Origin: CAJQQK01 sp049116495
GTDB taxonomy: Bacteria > Pseudomonadota > Alphaproteobacteria > Rhizobiales > Hyphomicrobiaceae
Direction: 5' to 3'
Length of the DNA stretch: 64,000 bases
Assembly: GCA_049116495.1 (NCBI GenBank)
Contig: JAGDYV010000074.1
Span: 10,873 to 74,872, forward strand
Made by a program: the position numbers and the translations under genes. Numbering within the stretch: position 1 is the stretch's first letter; the number at the start of each line of letters is the position of its first letter. Shown here one piece after another: positions 27,353-35,732 of the stretch. Below the pieces are notes generated by a model, which did not search any database, was not told the origin of the DNA, and worked only from the letters and a program-made list of their open reading frames with translations.

Positions 27353-27383
27353 GCCCACGTCATCGTTCAACGATGACGTGGGC
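27353..27383. terminator. Strong bidirectional hairpin between DUF599 and the TRAP permease
   Basis: A perfect 14-pair stem, GCCCACGTCATCGT (27353-27366) with ACGATGACGTGGGC (27370-27383), closes a three-base loop between two convergent genes. On the minus strand a TTTTT run follows nine bases on; on the plus strand only a short TTT is nearby. Confidence 0.8.
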
Positions 27384-27402
27384 GTCTGATTTCAGTGTCC
27401 GC

Positions 27403-29649
27403 TTACTTGCCGTAGATGTAGGCCGGCAGCCACAGTGCGATCTCGGGGAAGACGAAAATCAGCGTCAGCCCGATCAGCTGGATCACCATGAACTGCATCA
27501 TGCCGATGTAGATATCTTTCAGATCCCACTCCGGCACCACCCCCTTGAGGAAGTAGGCCGACAGCGCAACGGGCGGCGAGAGCCACGCCGTCTGCAGGTT
27601 GACCGCCACCAGGATCGCGAACCACGTCAGATTGACGTTCAATTCGGTCAGCATCGGCACCAAGATCGGCACGATAATCAGCACGATCGGCACCCATTCG
27701 AGCGGCCAGCCGAGTAGGAAAATCAACGCCATCACCGCGATCAGGATCATCGATGTCGACATATCCAGTGACAACAGCACTTCGGTCAGCATCTTCGGCG
27801 TGCCGAGACTGGAGAACACCGCACCGAAGAAATTCGACGCCGCCACCAGGAACATGATGAGCACGGTGATCTCAAGCGTCTTGATCATCGAGTCATAGAA
27901 ATCGGTGATCGTGAACTTGAAATACATCATGCTGAGCAGGATCGACCCGAATGCCCCACAGGCCGCAGCCTCAGCCGGTGTCGCCCAACCGAGCAGGATC
28001 GAGCCGAGCGCAAACGAAATCAAAATCGTCGGCGGCACTAGTCCCATGAAGAACTCAGACCATAGGTCAGAGAAATAGAACCCGAACGGCTTCAACGCCC
28101 GCGATGCATAGAACGCAGCCGCCATGATCGCAAACCAGATCGCCGCAAACACGATGTTCGTGAACAGCAGGTAGAAGAAGAAAACCAAGCCGGTCAAAAC
28201 CAGCACGAACTCAAGCATGTAGTAGGGCGACGTCACCGGCTGCTCTTCTTCCGGCAGGATCGGTCCGAGGCTCGGGTTCAACCAGCAGCGGCCGATTGAA
28301 TAGACGATATAAAGCACCGCCAGCAGCACACCGGGCATAATCGCGGCGGCAAACAAATCCGTTACGGGCACTTCAAGCACCGGCCCCATAACCACCAGCA
28401 TGATCGACGGTGGGATCAGAATGCCAAGTGTACCGCCAGCCGTAATCGTTCCCGCCGCCATGCGCACGTCATAGCCCGACCGGTTCATCGTCTTCGCCGC
28501 CATGATACCCAGGATCGTCACCGAGGCACCAACAATCCCGGTCGCCGCCGCAAAGATGATCGACACGAACAGCACGGCAATGAAAAGCGCACCGCGCGTG
28601 CGCGACATCATCAACTGAATGGAGGTAAACAGCCGCTCCATCAGGCCGGCCTTCTCCATCATGATGCCCATGAAGACGAACAACGGCACGGCAACCAGCT
28701 GGTCGTCGAGCATCGTCTCGTTGAATTTCAGGGTCTGCAGGAAGAAGCCGAGTTTTGCGCTGATGCCCCACGCCGCAAACACGAACGAGAGGAAGATCAG
28801 CGTGAACGATATCGGGAAGCCGACAAAGATCGCGAACAGCATCGCCCCGATCATGAACAGACCAATCGTCGGTTTCTCGAAATCGGTCAGGCCAAGCGAA
28901 GTGACCAGGTCGGTCCAATAGCTGCCGGCCGGCACCAGGTCAGGCAGGAACGTGCTGGCAAACAGCGTCGCCAGAACGATCACATAAACCGGCAGGAACC
29001 ACAGAAAGATGCGCTCGCGCGGCTTGCCCATGTCATTGAAGGCGCGGAACAGCTCGGGCAGGCCTTGCAACAGAAGCAAGAACGCACCAACCGGCATGGC
29101 CAGGCGCGCCGGCCCAAGCACCGGCGCCCATGTCGAGTCACTGGCGCGCTCCCAGCCGTTGTAGTCGAAGCCATTGCGCACGTTGAAAGCATCGATGGTG
29201 TAATCGGCGGCGCTCCAGCAAAAGAACAGCATCGCCGGGAAATAGAACAGCAGGTAGAGAATCGCATCGACGGTTGCCTGCGTCTTCGTCGACCAATTGC
29301 GATAAATGAAATCCGCCCGGATGTGCACGCCGCGCATCAGCGCGTAGCCCGCCCCCATCATGAACAGGACGCCGGCCAGCATCCGCGACACGTCATAGAC
29401 CCAAAGCGTCGGCGCCAGGAACATCTTGGTCGCCACAACTTCATAGACCATCGATATAATGATCGGCACCAACAGCAGGCAGACGACCCGCCCGACCCAA
29501 AGGTTGAGCACGTCAATGGCCGCCGTAATCGGGCGCTGCCAACTGGTCATCGTCTCCGGGGTCTGTCCCGGCTCTTCCGCGCGGCGTTCCGCGATGAGTT
29601 CGTCAGTTATTTCCAGCTTATTCGGGTCGACTTCCAGCTCATCCGCCAT
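27403..29649 (-). CDS. TRAP transporter fused permease (DctQM)
   Basis: The 748-residue protein joins the small and large TRAP membrane subunits. A cytoplasmic N-terminus of about 38 residues precedes a four-helix DctQ-like part (about 40-200, with GAGYALMRGVHIRADFIYRN). A DctM-like part of about twelve helices runs from about 260 to the end, with FIVFVGFPISFTLIFL-type packing, VPLFVFMGIMMEKAGLMERL and GGTLGILIPPSIMLVVMGPV. TRAP permeases use a sodium gradient to import organic acids delivered by a periplasmic binding protein. That protein is encoded directly upstream (29799-30917), with a hairpin between the two genes. The fusion is known in other TRAP systems. Confidence 0.92.
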   Translation of the reverse strand: MADELEVDPNKLEITDELIAERRAEEPGQTPETMTSWQRPITAAIDVLNLWVGRVVCLLLVPIIISMVYEVVATKMFLAPTLWVYDVSRMLAGVLFMMGAGYALMRGVHIRADFIYRNWSTKTQATVDAILYLLFYFPAMLFFCWSAADYTIDAFNVRNGFDYNGWERASDSTWAPVLGPARLAMPVGAFLLLLQGLPELFRAFNDMGKPRERIFLWFLPVYVIVLATLFASTFLPDLVPAGSYWTDLVTSLGLTDFEKPTIGLFMIGAMLFAIFVGFPISFTLIFLSFVFAAWGISAKLGFFLQTLKFNETMLDDQLVAVPLFVFMGIMMEKAGLMERLFTSIQLMMSRTRGALFIAVLFVSIIFAAATGIVGASVTILGIMAAKTMNRSGYDVRMAAGTITAGGTLGILIPPSIMLVVMGPVLEVPVTDLFAAAIMPGVLLAVLYIVYSIGRCWLNPSLGPILPEEEQPVTSPYYMLEFVLVLTGLVFFFYLLFTNIVFAAIWFAIMAAAFYASRALKPFGFYFSDLWSEFFMGLVPPTILISFALGSILLGWATPAEAAACGAFGSILLSMMYFKFTITDFYDSMIKTLEITVLIMFLVAASNFFGAVFSSLGTPKMLTEVLLSLDMSTSMILIAVMALIFLLGWPLEWVPIVLIIVPILVPMLTELNVNLTWFAILVAVNLQTAWLSPPVALSAYFLKGVVPEWDLKDIYIGMMQFMVIQLIGLTLIFVFPEIALWLPAYIYGK

Positions 29650-29727
29650 CGACTTCTCCTCCCACCGGAAACACTCAAATCGACTTGCACAGCGCCCGCA
29701 TTTGCCCCGTGCAAGTATAAGTAGTTA

Positions 29728-29758
29728 GAGAGCAGATGTCGTTATGACATCCACTCTC
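29728..29758 (-). other. Intercistronic hairpin between TRAP binding protein and permease
   Basis: GAGAG plus GATGTC (29728-29740) pair with GACATC plus CTCTC (29746-29758), with a 2x2 internal mismatch. It lies in the 149 bases between the two TRAP genes and has no T-run in the direction of transcription. Such hairpins often protect the upstream message or reduce read-through, so the binding protein is made in excess. Confidence 0.5.
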
Positions 29759-29798
29759 CAACGTCCCTCAATTCTCGCGCTAAACGAGCTGTTGCCTA

Positions 29799-30917
29799 TT
29801 ACTTCTTGAGTGAGTCAGCAAAAGCTTTACCAAGCGCGGCGTTCGATGCCTGTGAACCTGCCCAGAAAGGAACCGCAACCTTGGCGAAATCCTTCTGCGA
29901 CTGCCAAACCTTGGCAAAGAACGGGTTCTTCGCCGCATTGGTTTCCAGCGCCTTCTTCGCCGCGTTCATGTAGGCTGGGAAGTAATCTGCCGGCGTATCA
30001 TGCAGGATCACACCGTGATTCTCAGTCAGATCCTTGAGCGCCTTGCCGTTTTCGTAGATGCGATACGACATCGCCTTGATCAGCGACGCATTGGCGGCAA
30101 CCTGAATCGCCTTTTGCTGATGTGGCGTCAGGCTCTTCCAGACATCGCCGTTCAGGTACATGTCCGCGTTCACAACGACCTGATGCAGGCCCTGCAGGTA
30201 GTAGTGCTTGAGTACTTTCTGGAAGCCGAACACGCTGTCTGGCTTCGGGCAGCACCACTCAGCCGCATCGATCTTGCCGCTCTGCAGCGCTGGCAGGATG
30301 TCACCACCGCCCATCGCAACCGATGCAACACCGATATCCTTGTACGTCTGGCCAGGGATGCCTGGTGGCGTCCGGAAACGATACTTGCGGAAGTCCGCCA
30401 TCGACTTGATCGGTTCCTTGAACCAGCCGAGGGCTTCCGGCCCAACCGGTTGCAACATGAAGCCTTTGACGTTGACGCCCATTTCCTTCCAGAGCTGATC
30501 GTAAAGCGGTTGTCCGCCGCCGTAGAGGAACCAGGAAACGAACGCGATGTTGTCGATGCCGACACCGGCGCCAGCAACTGGCGAACCAAACAGCATCGCT
30601 GCTGGGTGCTTGCCCGACCAATAGTGTGTCCAGGCAAAACCGCCTTCGATAAGGCCCTTGTCGACCGCATCGAGCGTCTCTTTGACGCCCACAACAGCGC
30701 CGGCCGGCAACACTTCGATTTTCACTTCGCCATTGGTCAGATCGCTGACGTCTTTGGCGAACTCTTTCAACATATGCACTTCATCAGCTTTCGACGGAAT
30801 CACTGATTGAATGCGAATTTTTACGGATTTTGCTTCAACAGGCGCCGGCGCGAAGACGGACGCCAGAGCAATCGCTGAGGTGGCGACTGCCACACCAAGC
30901 AAACGATTGAATTTCAT
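29799..30917 (-). CDS. TRAP transporter substrate-binding protein (DctP family)
   Basis: The 372-residue protein has a signal peptide ending near VEAKS and the DctP fold. It shows RFRTPPGIPGQTYKDIGV, which contains the Arg that usually salt-bridges the substrate carboxylate, then GGGDILPALQSGKIDAAEWC and FGFQKVLKHYYLQGLHQ. The last blocks resemble TakP/SmoM-type proteins that bind 2-oxo acids or related hydroxy acids, but the ligand cannot be read from sequence. AGGAAAAA lies before the ATG at 30917. It is first in the operon with the DctQM permease and downstream of the IclR gene on the same strand. Confidence 0.9.
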   Translation of the reverse strand: MKFNRLLGVAVATSAIALASVFAPAPVEAKSVKIRIQSVIPSKADEVHMLKEFAKDVSDLTNGEVKIEVLPAGAVVGVKETLDAVDKGLIEGGFAWTHYWSGKHPAAMLFGSPVAGAGVGIDNIAFVSWFLYGGGQPLYDQLWKEMGVNVKGFMLQPVGPEALGWFKEPIKSMADFRKYRFRTPPGIPGQTYKDIGVASVAMGGGDILPALQSGKIDAAEWCCPKPDSVFGFQKVLKHYYLQGLHQVVVNADMYLNGDVWKSLTPHQQKAIQVAANASLIKAMSYRIYENGKALKDLTENHGVILHDTPADYFPAYMNAAKKALETNAAKNPFFAKVWQSQKDFAKVAVPFWAGSQASNAALGKAFADSLKK

Positions 30918-31013
30918 GCTTTTTCCTCCCAACCAATTTCGGTTGTTTGACCTTAAGATAATGCCCATGGCATCGATCTGGCCGCTCTTTCAGTTATGTC
31001 ATCGCAGCCTAAA

Positions 31014-31029
31014 TTCTCGGATGCGAGAA
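31014..31029. promoter_or_regulatory. Inverted repeat upstream of the TRAP binding-protein gene
   Basis: TTCTCG (31014-31019) and CGAGAA (31024-31029) form a perfect six-base inverted repeat with a four-base centre, about 97-112 bases before the TRAP start codon. It shares CTC/GAG half-sites with the neighbouring repeat at 31036 and with the site in front of the GMC gene. Candidate IclR-type operator. Confidence 0.4.
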
Positions 31030-31035
31030 CTTAAA

Positions 31036-31053
31036 GTCTCATTTTGAAGAGAC
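31036..31053. promoter_or_regulatory. Second inverted repeat upstream of the TRAP genes
   Basis: GTCTC (31036-31040) and GAGAC (31049-31053) flank ATTTTGAA. The left half reads TCTCAT, the same half-site as in the palindrome at 32000-32013. It lies seven bases from the repeat at 31014-31029, so the two may act as a tandem operator. Confidence 0.4.
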
Positions 31054-31118
31054 ACAAGCAAGCGAAAGTTCGCATTGCCACCTACTGCGTATCCACGTCA
31101 TCCGCCGTTGCCGGCGCA

Positions 31119-31949
31119 TCAGTCGACGTTTTCCGACACACGTTCCGGTATCCCGCGCCCGATGCGGCGTGCGGCATCCTGTAGCACATCGACATGACCG
31201 ACCGCCTGCGACACCGCCATACGCGATTTCGGTGCATGCACGGCAAGCGACGCCGCATAACGCCCACTCTGATCAACAATCGGCACCGCAACCGCCGTCA
31301 TGCCGGTGATGAACTCTTCGTCGTCGATGCTGTAACCCAACTCAGCAATCTCCTTGAGATGCTCGGTCAGTTCCTGCGGCGACGTGATCGTATTTTCGGT
31401 AAATTCGTTGAGTTCAATTTCCTGCAGCAGCCGCTTGCACTGCTGCTCGCCGAGACTGGCCAGATAGAGCTTGCCGGAAGACGTCGCATGGAAAGGCACC
31501 CGCGATCCGACCGGCAGTTGCAGCCGCAGCGGCCATTCGGTTTCAACCCGGTCCCAATAGACCATCCCGGTGCGTTCCGGCACGACAAGATTACAGGTCT
31601 CGCCGATTTCTCGCGCCACCCGCTCAATGACCGCGTGCCGCGCGACGTAAACCGAGCGGCCGGCAAGAACCGTCTGCGACAGATCGACCAATCCCTGGCC
31701 GGGCACAAAGCCACGGCCACCGATCTGACGGCGGATCAAATCCGCAGCCAGCAACTGCTCGCACAACCGGTAAACGGTCGCCTTGGGCAACCCCGTCCGC
31801 TCCGACATTTCGTTAGCTGTAATCGGCATATCGGCGCGTGCCACTTCGCTCAACAATACGATGACACGAACCGAACGGTCGGGATCTTCATTAGAATTCA
31901 CGTGCAAGTCCTGACAATGAAACTGGTTGTCGCTGGTTGCCAATTGCAT
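31119..31949 (-). CDS. IclR-family transcriptional regulator
   Basis: The 276-residue protein has an N-terminal winged helix (ITANEMSERTGLPKATVYRL at about 45-65) and an IclR effector domain (VGSRVPFHATSSGKLYLASL, GYSIDDEEFITGMTAVAVPI). IclR proteins bind short palindromes as dimers of dimers and respond to small organic acids. The gene sits between the TRAP genes (same strand, downstream) and the GMC gene (divergent), and both have CTC/GAG inverted repeats in front. Local control is therefore likely. The start at 31949 has GAGG just upstream; the longer frame to 31994 does not. Confidence 0.9.
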   Translation of the reverse strand: MQLATSDNQFHCQDLHVNSNEDPDRSVRVIVLLSEVARADMPITANEMSERTGLPKATVYRLCEQLLAADLIRRQIGGRGFVPGQGLVDLSQTVLAGRSVYVARHAVIERVAREIGETCNLVVPERTGMVYWDRVETEWPLRLQLPVGSRVPFHATSSGKLYLASLGEQQCKRLLQEIELNEFTENTITSPQELTEHLKEIAELGYSIDDEEFITGMTAVAVPIVDQSGRYAASLAVHAPKSRMAVSQAVGHVDVLQDAARRIGRGIPERVSENVD

Positions 31950-31999
31950 CCCGCCTCGTTGAAACACTGCGGAACGGTTTTGACAGAATACCAAACTAA

Positions 32000-32013
32000 T
32001 CTCATAAATGAGA
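32000..32013. promoter_or_regulatory. Perfect palindrome in the IclR-GMC divergent region
   Basis: TCTCAT-AA-ATGAGA is a perfect 6-2-6 inverted repeat, 51 bases before the IclR start and 85 before the GMC start. Its size and placement fit an IclR-family operator controlling both promoters. Confidence 0.5.
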
Positions 32014-32097
32014 GGTCATAGTCCAGTATTTGCGATTCATTTCACAGAAAATGCATATCCTGGACCATTGCAATGCCCTACCAACATCCGAGGAACC

Positions 32098-33705
32098 ATG
32101 TCGGGAACATCTGGCCAGACCTTCGACTACATCATCGTCGGCGCCGGTTCGGCCGGCTGCGTGCTTGCCAACCGGCTTTCCGAGGATCCGGGCAATCGCG
32201 TGTTATTGCTCGAAGCCGGCGGCCCCGACAACAACCCTTGGATCCATATCCCGGTCGGTTACTTCAAAACGATGCATAACCCGGAAACGGATTGGTGCTA
32301 TCGCACCGAACCCCATCCCAATCTCGCCGGCCGCAGTCTCGATTGGCCGCGTGGCAAGACCCTCGGCGGTTCCTCATCAATTAACGGTCTACTGTATATC
32401 CGTGGTCACCGTAGCGACTATGACCACTGGCGCCAACTTGGCAATGCCGGGTGGAGCTTCGAAAATGTCCTACCCTACTTCAAACGCGCCGAAGATCAGG
32501 AACGCGGCGGCGATGAGTATCACGGCGAAGGCGGCCCGCTCGGCGTCTCCAACATGCGCATTGAGCGCGAAATCTGTGACCGCTTCATCGAAGCAGCGGC
32601 AGAAGTCGGCATCCCGAAGCGGAACGATTTCAATGGCGCCGAGATGGAAGGTGCCGGCTATTTTCAGCTGACCGCCCGTGACGGCCGGCGTTGCTCGACC
32701 GCTGTCGGCTACCTGCACCCGGTCAAACACCGCAAAAACCTGCACGTCATCACCAAGGCCCATACCAAGCACATCCTGTTTGACGGCAAGCGGGCCAGCG
32801 GCATCGCCTTCGACCGAGACGGTGTGCCATCAACCGCGATGGCTGCGCGCGAAGTCATCCTTGCCGCTGGCGCCATCGGTTCACCCCAAATCCTGATGCT
32901 TTCCGGCGTCGGACCCGGCGCGCATCTCAAAGAACACGGCCTTGACGTGCTGGCCGACCTCACCGGCGTCGGCGCCAATCTGCAAGACCATCTGCAGACG
33001 CGCATGATTTTCAAAACGTCGAAACCGATTACGCTCAACGACCAGTTGCGCAATCCTCTGCGCAAAATGGCCATGGGCATTGAATATGCCCTGGCACGGC
33101 GAGGCCCGCTTTCAATGGGCGCCAGCCAGGCTTGTGCCTTTGTCCGTTCCCGGCCTGAACTTGAGGCGCCCGATATTCAGTTTCATGTCCAGCCGTTGTC
33201 TGCCGACAAACCGGGAGAAGGTACCCACAAGTTTTCGGCTTTCACGAGTTCCACGTGCCAGTTGCGTCCTGAGAGTCGCGGACACATCGAGCTGAAATCA
33301 ACCAATCCGCATGATCATCCTGCGATCCATCCAAACTACCTGGATACCGAACTCGATCGCTGGACGACGATTGAGGGGATCAAGATTTCGCGCAAGATCA
33401 TGAGCGCGCCGGCGATGGCATCCGTCATTGCCAGTGAACATTTGCCTGGCGCACACATTCAGACGGATGACGAACTGCTCACAGCCGCCCGCGAGATCAG
33501 CCAGACAATTTACCACCCGGTGGGCACCTGCAAGATGGGCAACGACGAGACCGCTGTCGTTGACGAACAACTGCGCGTCCACGGCATCGAAGGTCTGCGC
33601 GTCGTCGATGCCTCGATCATGCCCACCCTGACCAGCGGCAACACCAACGCTCCCACCATCATGATCGCCGAAAAAGCGAGCGACATGATCTTGGGGCGGG
33701 ATTGA
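32098..33705 (+). CDS. GMC-family FAD-dependent oxidoreductase (choline-dehydrogenase-like)
   Basis: The 535-residue protein has the GMC features in order: YIIVGAGSAGCVLANRL near residue 11, the PROSITE-like blocks GKTLGGSSSINGLLYIRG and GAIGSPQILMLSGVGP, and the C-terminal YHPVGTCKMG with the catalytic His. It ends in GNTNAPTIMIAEKASDMIL. GMC enzymes oxidise primary or secondary alcohols, for example choline, polyethylene glycols, aryl alcohols and sugars. The neighbourhood suggests an alcohol or polyol that feeds an acid pathway. AGGA lies three bases before the ATG at 32098; the open frame upstream crosses the putative operator and is not used. Confidence 0.9.
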   Translation: MSGTSGQTFDYIIVGAGSAGCVLANRLSEDPGNRVLLLEAGGPDNNPWIHIPVGYFKTMHNPETDWCYRTEPHPNLAGRSLDWPRGKTLGGSSSINGLLYIRGHRSDYDHWRQLGNAGWSFENVLPYFKRAEDQERGGDEYHGEGGPLGVSNMRIEREICDRFIEAAAEVGIPKRNDFNGAEMEGAGYFQLTARDGRRCSTAVGYLHPVKHRKNLHVITKAHTKHILFDGKRASGIAFDRDGVPSTAMAAREVILAAGAIGSPQILMLSGVGPGAHLKEHGLDVLADLTGVGANLQDHLQTRMIFKTSKPITLNDQLRNPLRKMAMGIEYALARRGPLSMGASQACAFVRSRPELEAPDIQFHVQPLSADKPGEGTHKFSAFTSSTCQLRPESRGHIELKSTNPHDHPAIHPNYLDTELDRWTTIEGIKISRKIMSAPAMASVIASEHLPGAHIQTDDELLTAAREISQTIYHPVGTCKMGNDETAVVDEQLRVHGIEGLRVVDASIMPTLTSGNTNAPTIMIAEKASDMILGRD

Positions 33706-34187
33706 TCGGCGCACCACATTGGCAGTGCCGCCTATAGCGCGCGCCAATCGTCTTCTCGGGTTGCCGGCTTTCCAGCTTGAGCTCATGCGTTAACCACAAG
33801 ATCAAATCGCTTTTCAGCGATTTATCCCCGCCTCCGACAACCACGCCTATACTCGAGCTATCCCGTCCACGAAGGGGCCGCTGACCGGTGGCGACCATCA
33901 GAGGGGGCGGGTTGCAGGTCACGCGTCGGCGCACGCACGTCGGCGTTAACAGTGACGCCCCCCGCTCGTGCCGTGGGTGAAAGTCCCCGGTGGCCGCATC
34001 TTAAAACTGGGCGGTTTCGCGAAAAACCCTGCACGGGGCGGCAGCACGTCGCTCAAAAAATAAAATTAGGATGCGAGGTGTTGTCGCCCCGTACCCCTTT
34101 GACCAAACAAGCCTTCGGCGGTCGCCCGCGCGAAGCAGCTGAACTGTGCGCCGACCGACAGGAACACAGGCCGCGATGCTTTTCGTT
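33706..34187. other. 482-base gap between convergent genes, with RNA-like structure
   Basis: No protein gene is seen. The stretch 33903-34028 looks structured. GGGGGC (33903-33908) can pair with GCCCCC (33957-33962), and GTCAC (33918-33922) with GTGAC (33952-33956). CGTCGGCG is repeated inside (33924-33931 and 33938-33945). GTGGGTGAAAGTCCCC lies at 33973-33988, and GGTTT/AAACC closes a six-base loop at 34013-34028. It does not match tmRNA, RNase P, SRP, 6S or a known riboswitch by eye. The GGGTGAAAGTCCC element resembles a stem seen near the 5' end of bacterial group II introns, but no reverse transcriptase or domain V was found. Confidence 0.35.
33804..33823. terminator. Hairpin after the GMC gene
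   Basis: AAATCGCT (33804-33811) pairs with AGCGATTT (33816-33823) around TTTC, about 100 bases after the GMC stop. No T-run follows beyond the arm, so it is a weak terminator candidate. Confidence 0.45.
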
Positions 34188-34487
34188 CTACTTGCTGTTG
34201 GCGCCGATCAGCCCATACGTCAGGACCTTCTTGTCCTTGACCCACGGCGCGCTCAGCTTATCGAACAACTTAAAATGCGGCGTCTCGACATGCGCCTTGA
34301 AGGCATCTTCGTTGTCATAGATCTCGTAGAGAAAAAACGACGCATCGTCATCGGGTGCCTGTGCCACGTCAAACTGGCGACATCCCGGCTCGTCATCAAC
34401 CGACGCCTTGGCGTTGATCAATATCGCCTCCTTGAAGTCTGCGACGTGCGCCGCTTTTGCTTCAAAGAACACAACAATAATGAACAT
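34188..34487 (-). CDS. ABM-domain (antibiotic biosynthesis monooxygenase-like) protein
   Basis: The 99-residue protein is a single dimeric alpha+beta-barrel ABM domain: FIIVVFFEAKAAHVADFKEA, EPGCRQFDVAQAPDD, FFLYEIYDNEDAFKAHVETP. Relatives include YgiN-type quinol monooxygenases and many small proteins of unknown activity in catabolic operons. AGAGGA precedes the ATG and lies across the end of the upstream CoA-transferase gene, twelve bases away. It is the last gene of the dehydratase, CoA-transferase, ABM operon. Confidence 0.8.
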   Translation of the reverse strand: MFIIVVFFEAKAAHVADFKEAILINAKASVDDEPGCRQFDVAQAPDDDASFFLYEIYDNEDAFKAHVETPHFKLFDKLSAPWVKDKKVLTYGLIGANSK

Positions 34488-34499
34488 CGCTCTTTCCTC

Positions 34500-35732
34500 T
34501 CAAACCAAACCGGCCTGCCGGCGAACCGCTATCTCGTCTGGCCCGAGATTGAGTAACTCGGCCAGCACGTCATCAGTATGCTCGCCAACTTCAGGCCCCG
34601 TCCAACGAATTTGCGCATCACGGTCCTGTCCGGCAACCACCGGCACGACGCCTGGATGCAGCACCGAACCAAAATGCGGATCCTCTACCTCGGTCACCAT
34701 CTTGCGCGCACGATATTGCGCGTCGGCGGCAACGTCAGCGATCGTGTAGATCTTGCTCGACGGGATGTTCACCGCATCGAGTTTTTCAAGCGCCTCGTCC
34801 GCTGTCTGTCCCGCAATCCACGCGCCGATCAGCCGGTCCAATTCGATGACATTTTCACAGCGCGCCTGATTATCGGCAAACCGTGCGTCCGTTACGAGTT
34901 CCGGCGCCTCCATGATCTCGCTCAGCGATTTGAACAATGGATCCGAATTTCCCGCAACCAGCACCCACGCTTGGTCCTTCGACTTGTACGCATTCGAAGG
35001 CGCCGCCGATGACACCCACGACCCGGTCGGCTCACGCACGACACCGAACTTGCCATACTCCGGCAACTGCCCCTCAAGCAGGGTCATGACGGATTCGCCC
35101 AGCGCAACGTCAATCAACTTGAGGTCTTTGGCGCCACTCGCACGCTGCTCAATCACCGCAGCCAGCGCACCGATCGCACCGTAAAACCCGGTAACACTGT
35201 CGCCGATCGCGACCCCGGTGCGCACCGGCGGCAGATCCGTCACATCGTCCGGGTAACCGCAAAGATGGCGCAGCCCCCCTTTGGCTTCACCGATCACCCC
35301 GAAACCGGAACGCGGTGCCTCCGGCCCAGTTTGCCCGTAGCCAGAGATGCGCACCAACACCAGGCCGGGCTTGGCGGTCTCAAAGTCTTTGGGACCCAGT
35401 CCCCATTTCTCCAGCTGACCAGGACGGTAATTCTCCACGATCACATCAACCTGGCCGGCCAGATCCAACACCAATGCACGCGCATCCGGGTGTTTCATGT
35501 TGATCGTCACCGAGCGCTTGTTGCGGCCGTGGATACTCCACCACAGCGACTTGCCATCGACCTGCATCCCCCAGGTACGCACCGGATCGCCGTTGCCCGG
35601 TGGTTCGATCTTGATAACGTCGGCGCCGAGGTCTGCCATCAGCCGCGTAGCGAACGGCGCTGCAATGTAGTGGCCGAGTTCCAGCACCTTGAGACTCCGC
35701 AACAACGGCTCTACCCCGGCAAGTTGAATCAT
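34500..35732 (-). CDS. Family III (CaiB/BaiF) CoA-transferase
   Basis: The 410-residue protein has the family III signatures: LRSLKVLELGHYIAAPFATR, LADLGADVIKIEPPGNGDPVR, NYRPGQLEKWGLG, LVLVRISGYGQTGP and GVAIGDSVTGFYGA. The position that carries the acyl-accepting Asp in formyl-CoA transferase reads VALGESV here, with Glu, as in many relatives. The enzymes move CoA between acyl-CoA and a free acid. Its ATG overlaps the stop of the dehydratase gene by four bases (ATGA), so the two are translationally coupled and probably act on linked substrates. The frame upstream to 35783 lies within the dehydratase gene and is not used. Confidence 0.9.
   Translation of the reverse strand: MIQLAGVEPLLRSLKVLELGHYIAAPFATRLMADLGADVIKIEPPGNGDPVRTWGMQVDGKSLWWSIHGRNKRSVTINMKHPDARALVLDLAGQVDVIVENYRPGQLEKWGLGPKDFETAKPGLVLVRISGYGQTGPEAPRSGFGVIGEAKGGLRHLCGYPDDVTDLPPVRTGVAIGDSVTGFYGAIGALAAVIEQRASGAKDLKLIDVALGESVMTLLEGQLPEYGKFGVVREPTGSWVSSAAPSNAYKSKDQAWVLVAGNSDPLFKSLSEIMEAPELVTDARFADNQARCENVIELDRLIGAWIAGQTADEALEKLDAVNIPSSKIYTIADVAADAQYRARKMVTEVEDPHFGSVLHPGVVPVVAGQDRDAQIRWTGPEVGEHTDDVLAELLNLGPDEIAVRRQAGLV

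Noticed and set aside
33973..33988. Calling a complete group II intron from GGGTGAAAGTCCC
   Set aside because: There is no reverse-transcriptase gene, no recognisable domain V and no clear boundaries. Kept only as a possible remnant.
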